Shown here in pieces: positions 5,504 to 7,289 of a DNA stretch of 7,289 nt (position 1 is the stretch's first letter; the number at the start of each line of letters is the position of its first letter). Both the position numbers and the translations under genes were made by a program. A model generated the notes under the pieces. That model was not told where the DNA came from and ran no database searches. It saw only the letters and a list, made by a program, of their open reading frames with translations. This DNA comes from Candidatus Rokubacteria bacterium RIFCSPLOWO2_02_FULL_72_37 (lineage in GTDB: Bacteria > Methylomirabilota > Methylomirabilia > Rokubacteriales > CSP1-6): NCBI GenBank assembly GCA_001790315.1, contig MGCE01000096.1, forward strand, positions 1 through 7,289. The letters run 5' to 3'.

Positions 5504-6420
5504 GCGGTGCCGCCGGCGGCGGGCTGCCCGCGTCGCAGTCCCGCCAGGAGGTAGTGGATCGCCAGGTTCTGCCACTGGCCCCACGCCCGCGCGCGGCGCC
5601 GGATCGCGTCCTCGCCCGGCGCCCGCCCGCGACCGTAGTACCGGGCGAAGACCTTGCGGACCGCGAGGTCGCCGGCCGGGCAGACGTCGCCACGCCCGAG
5701 GCAGCGCGCGAGGAACCAGTCGGCGGTCCACCGCCCGAGCCCCCGGAGCGCGGTGAGACGCTCGATCACCTGCGCACTGGGCGCGCGAGCGAGGGCGTCG
5801 AGGTCGAGTGCGCGCGAGCTGACCGCGGCCGCGGTCCCGCGGATGTACTCGGCCTTGCGCCCGGAGAACTTCAGGGCCCGGTAGGCCGAGACCGGCGCCC
5901 GCGCGAGCGTCGCCGCGCCGGGAAACGCCCAGACGGTCTCGCGCCCGAACGCGACGGGCGTGCCCCAGCGCCGGACGAGTCGCGCCCGGCAGGCGAACGC
6001 GAACTCGAGGTTCACCTGCTGCGCGGTGATCGAGCCCACGAGCATCTCGAGCGCCGTCGGCGCGAGGGTCGGCCGCATCCCATAGAAGGGCTCGATCAGC
6101 TCGGCCAACGCCGGATCGCCCTTCGCGAACCGGTAGAAGCCCGGGAGGTCGAAGTCGAGGCCGAAGATGCGGCGCACCTCCGCCGTCACCGCGTCGACGG
6201 TGTGCGCGCCGCGCACGCCCGGCACGCGCACGTCGAGCCGCGCGTCGTCGACGGGGCCGCGCCAGCGCACCTCGTACGGCACGAGGCGTCCGTCGAGCCG
6301 GCACACGCGGAGGAAGACCTCGCCCGCGACGCGGTTCGCGGGATCGTCCCCCCACAGGTGATAACGCGCGAGCGTCGCGGCGGCGTCGAGTGGGCCGTCG
6401 GGCGCAAGACTGATGTTCAT
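5500..6420 (-). CDS. AlkA-type DNA-3-methyladenine glycosylase (HhH-GPD)
   Basis: This 306-residue protein is a DNA base-excision repair enzyme that removes alkylated purines. The C-terminal HhH-GPD domain has SITAQQVN (130-137), a stretch typical of this family, then the hairpin LRGLGRWTADWFLAR (225-239). The Gly/Pro-Asp loop DVCPAGDLAVRK (245-256) follows, with the catalytic Asp251 (equivalent to E. coli AlkA D238). The N-terminal roughly 110 residues are the less conserved accessory region seen in AlkA-like proteins, and the length matches the family. There is no four-Cys Fe-S cluster, which argues against EndoIII/MutY. It is the first gene of the operon, 70 bases from the divergent crotonase gene. 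ATG 6420 has only AGGAG 15 bases upstream, an unusually long spacing. If transcription starts at the extended -10 element described below, the leader would be very short. DNA alkylation repair is confident by family; exact substrate range is not. Confidence 0.9.
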   Translation of the reverse strand: MNISLAPDGPLDAAATLARYHLWGDDPANRVAGEVFLRVCRLDGRLVPYEVRWRGPVDDARLDVRVPGVRGAHTVDAVTAEVRRIFGLDFDLPGFYRFAKGDPALAELIEPFYGMRPTLAPTALEMLVGSITAQQVNLEFAFACRARLVRRWGTPVAFGRETVWAFPGAATLARAPVSAYRALKFSGRKAEYIRGTAAAVSSRALDLDALARAPSAQVIERLTALRGLGRWTADWFLARCLGRGDVCPAGDLAVRKVFARYYGRGRAPGEDAIRRRARAWGQWQNLAIHYLLAGLRRGQPAAGGTA

Positions 6421-6441
6421 CGAGTGGTCACGCGGCTCCTG

Positions 6442-6450
6442 AGTGTACCA
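6442..6450 (-). promoter_or_regulatory. Candidate extended -10 promoter for the seven-gene operon
   Basis: On the minus strand TGGTACACT is an extended -10 element (TGn plus TACACT at 6442-6447, 4 of 6 matches), with no recognisable -35 hexamer at the right spacing. Transcription would begin near 6435, leaving about 15 bases before the glycosylase ATG. The position, in the only sizeable gap upstream of the operon, is the best support. Confidence 0.35.
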
Positions 6451-6453
6451 GAG

Positions 6454-6482
6454 TTGCCGGGCCCACCCACGTCGGCTAGTCT
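6454..6482 (+). promoter_or_regulatory. Candidate promoter of the crotonase gene, possibly leaderless
   Basis: TTGCCG (6454-6459) and TAGTCT (6477-6482) are spaced by exactly 17 bases. The -10 is weak against TATAAT but fits the TAnnnT form. The ATG at 6491 starts only nine bases after the -10 begins to end, so a transcript starting 6-8 bases downstream would have essentially no leader. Consistent with this, no Shine-Dalgarno is seen before the ATG (the bases are a run of C). Confidence 0.35.
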
Positions 6483-6490
6483 AAGCCCCC

Positions 6491-7276
6491 ATGGACCTCG
6501 TTCTCGCGCGCGACCTCGATGGCGTCCGCACGCTCACGCTGAACCGGCCCGAGGCGCTCAACGCGCTCACGCTGGAGGGCATGCGCGAGCTCGGCGAGCA
6601 CCTCGAAGCCGCCGCCGCGGACGTCTCCGTCCGCGCGATCGTCCTCACCGGAGCAGGCAGCGCCTTCTCCGCCGGCGGTGACGCGAAGTTCCTCCTCGAG
6701 ATCCCGGCGATGTCGGACGCCGAGCTCCGGGCGGTCGTGTACGCGACCTTCCAGCGGCCGATCCGCGCGATCCGCACGATGGACAAGCCCGTGATCGCCG
6801 CCGTCAACGGTCCCGCTGTCGGTGCCGGCTGCGAGCTGGCGGTGGCCGCCGACTTCCGGCTGGCGTCGCAGCAGGCGCGCTTCGGCGAGGTCTGGATCAA
6901 GATCGGCTGCGTGCCGGCGCTCGGCGGCATGTATCTGCTGCCGCGCATCGTCGGGCTCACGCGCGCGACGGAGCTGGTCCTGACCGGCGAGATCATCGAC
7001 GCCGTCGAGGCGCACCGCATCGGGCTGGTCGGCCGTGTCGTGTCCGCCGGCGAGCTGCCCGCCGCGGCGCAGGCCCTCGGGCGGACGCTGGCACAGGGCC
7101 CGGCGCGCGCCCTGGCCGCGGCAAAGGCGGCCTTGAACCGCGGCCTCGCCTCCGACCTCTGGACGGAGCTCGAGGCGACGGTGACGGCGCAGCTCGGGTG
7201 CTTCCGCACCCAGGACTTCGCCGAGGGCGTGCGCGCCCTCGCGGAGCGCCGCCCCGCCCGCTTCAGTGGCGCGTGA
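6491..7276 (+). CDS. Enoyl-CoA hydratase/isomerase (crotonase) family protein
   Basis: This 261-residue protein has the full length of a crotonase. It has the N-terminal LNRPEALNAL (17-26), the first oxyanion-hole loop AFSAGGDA (58-65), DKPVIAAVNGPAVGAGCELA (98-117) with the second oxyanion-hole glycine near 111, and Glu115 at the position of rat hydratase Glu144. The second catalytic segment reads ARFGEVWIKIGCVPALGG (129-146). Where classical hydratases have FGxPE with Glu164, this protein has Trp135; Glu133 is two residues earlier. It is therefore a crotonase-superfamily member acting on an acyl-CoA, but not clearly a standard 2-enoyl-CoA hydratase. Alternatives include other CoA-ester isomerases, lyases or hydrolases. 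The C-terminal helices (FAEGVRALAERRPARFSG) are typical. No beta-oxidation partner gene is in the window. It is transcribed divergently from the operon and ends 13 bases before the window edge. The start is ATG 6491; no Shine-Dalgarno is visible. Confidence 0.92.
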   Translation: MDLVLARDLDGVRTLTLNRPEALNALTLEGMRELGEHLEAAAADVSVRAIVLTGAGSAFSAGGDAKFLLEIPAMSDAELRAVVYATFQRPIRAIRTMDKPVIAAVNGPAVGAGCELAVAADFRLASQQARFGEVWIKIGCVPALGGMYLLPRIVGLTRATELVLTGEIIDAVEAHRIGLVGRVVSAGELPAAAQALGRTLAQGPARALAAAKAALNRGLASDLWTELEATVTAQLGCFRTQDFAEGVRALAERRPARFSGA

Positions 7277-7289
7277 GCCGGCCGCCGCG

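Noticed and set aside
5175..5693. The long upstream extension of the MFS reading frame
   Set aside because: This part overlaps the DUF971-like and glycosylase genes in another frame and has no family similarity. MDERRKRR at 5174 is the natural N-terminus before the first membrane helix.
1..7289. CRISPR array, tRNA, rRNA, insertion sequence or attachment site
   Set aside because: No regularly spaced direct repeats, cloverleaf-like segment, transposase motif or flanking inverted repeats were seen on reading both strands. The apparent repeats are recurring GC-rich codon words such as ctcgag and gcgcgc.

Overview
This is a GC-rich bacterial window (long runs of G/C, strong G/C bias at third codon positions, many spurious antisense ORFs). 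The gene content is chromosomal and ordinary-looking: a DNA glycosylase, an MFS exporter, an ABC-F ATPase and a crotonase. No rRNA, tRNA, phage or IS marker fixes the taxon. The style fits high-GC soil or subsurface lineages such as Methylomirabilota/Rokubacteria or delta-type Proteobacteria, but that is inference only.

Layout. Seven genes on the minus strand, from about 6420 down to 654, are packed with overlaps or gaps of at most 14 bp and read as one operon. In transcription order they are: an AlkA-type HhH-GPD DNA glycosylase (6420-5500); a small DUF971/GBBH-N-like metal-binding protein (5503-5177); a DHA2-type MFS exporter (5174-3762); an unrecognised 166-residue protein (3758-3258); an AhpD/carboxymuconolactone-decarboxylase-like protein (3243-2896); an ABC-F ATPase (2889-952); and an HNH nuclease domain protein (959-654). 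A GC-rich hairpin at 622-644 follows the last gene. Downstream, a separate minus-strand gene encodes an exported ComEA-like helix-hairpin-helix protein (458-129) with its own candidate promoter. A further minus-strand promoter-like element at 83-110 points off the left edge. On the right, a crotonase-family gene (6491-7276, plus strand) diverges from the operon across a 70-bp intergenic region.

Main discovery. The AhpD-like gene is interrupted by an in-frame TGA at 3058-3060. This codon falls exactly where the family has the second cysteine of its redox CxxC motif (Cys59-Phe-Asp-TGA62). The reading frame continues for 53 more residues of recognisable family sequence to a TAA at 2896-2898. Nineteen nucleotides after the TGA there is a perfect 8-bp hairpin with a four-base AGGU loop, the geometry expected of a bacterial SECIS element. 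Ordinary gene calling would stop at the TGA or call a pseudogene. The better reading is a 115-residue selenoprotein with a CxxU active site. It sits directly behind an unknown protein whose stop codon is adjacent to its strong ribosome binding site, and directly ahead of an ABC-F gene with no good ribosome binding site of its own.

How the genes might work together: a DNA alkylation-repair enzyme, an exporter, a thiol/selenol peroxidase-like protein and an ABC-F protein would fit a stress or toxicant response. Nothing in the sequence proves a shared pathway.
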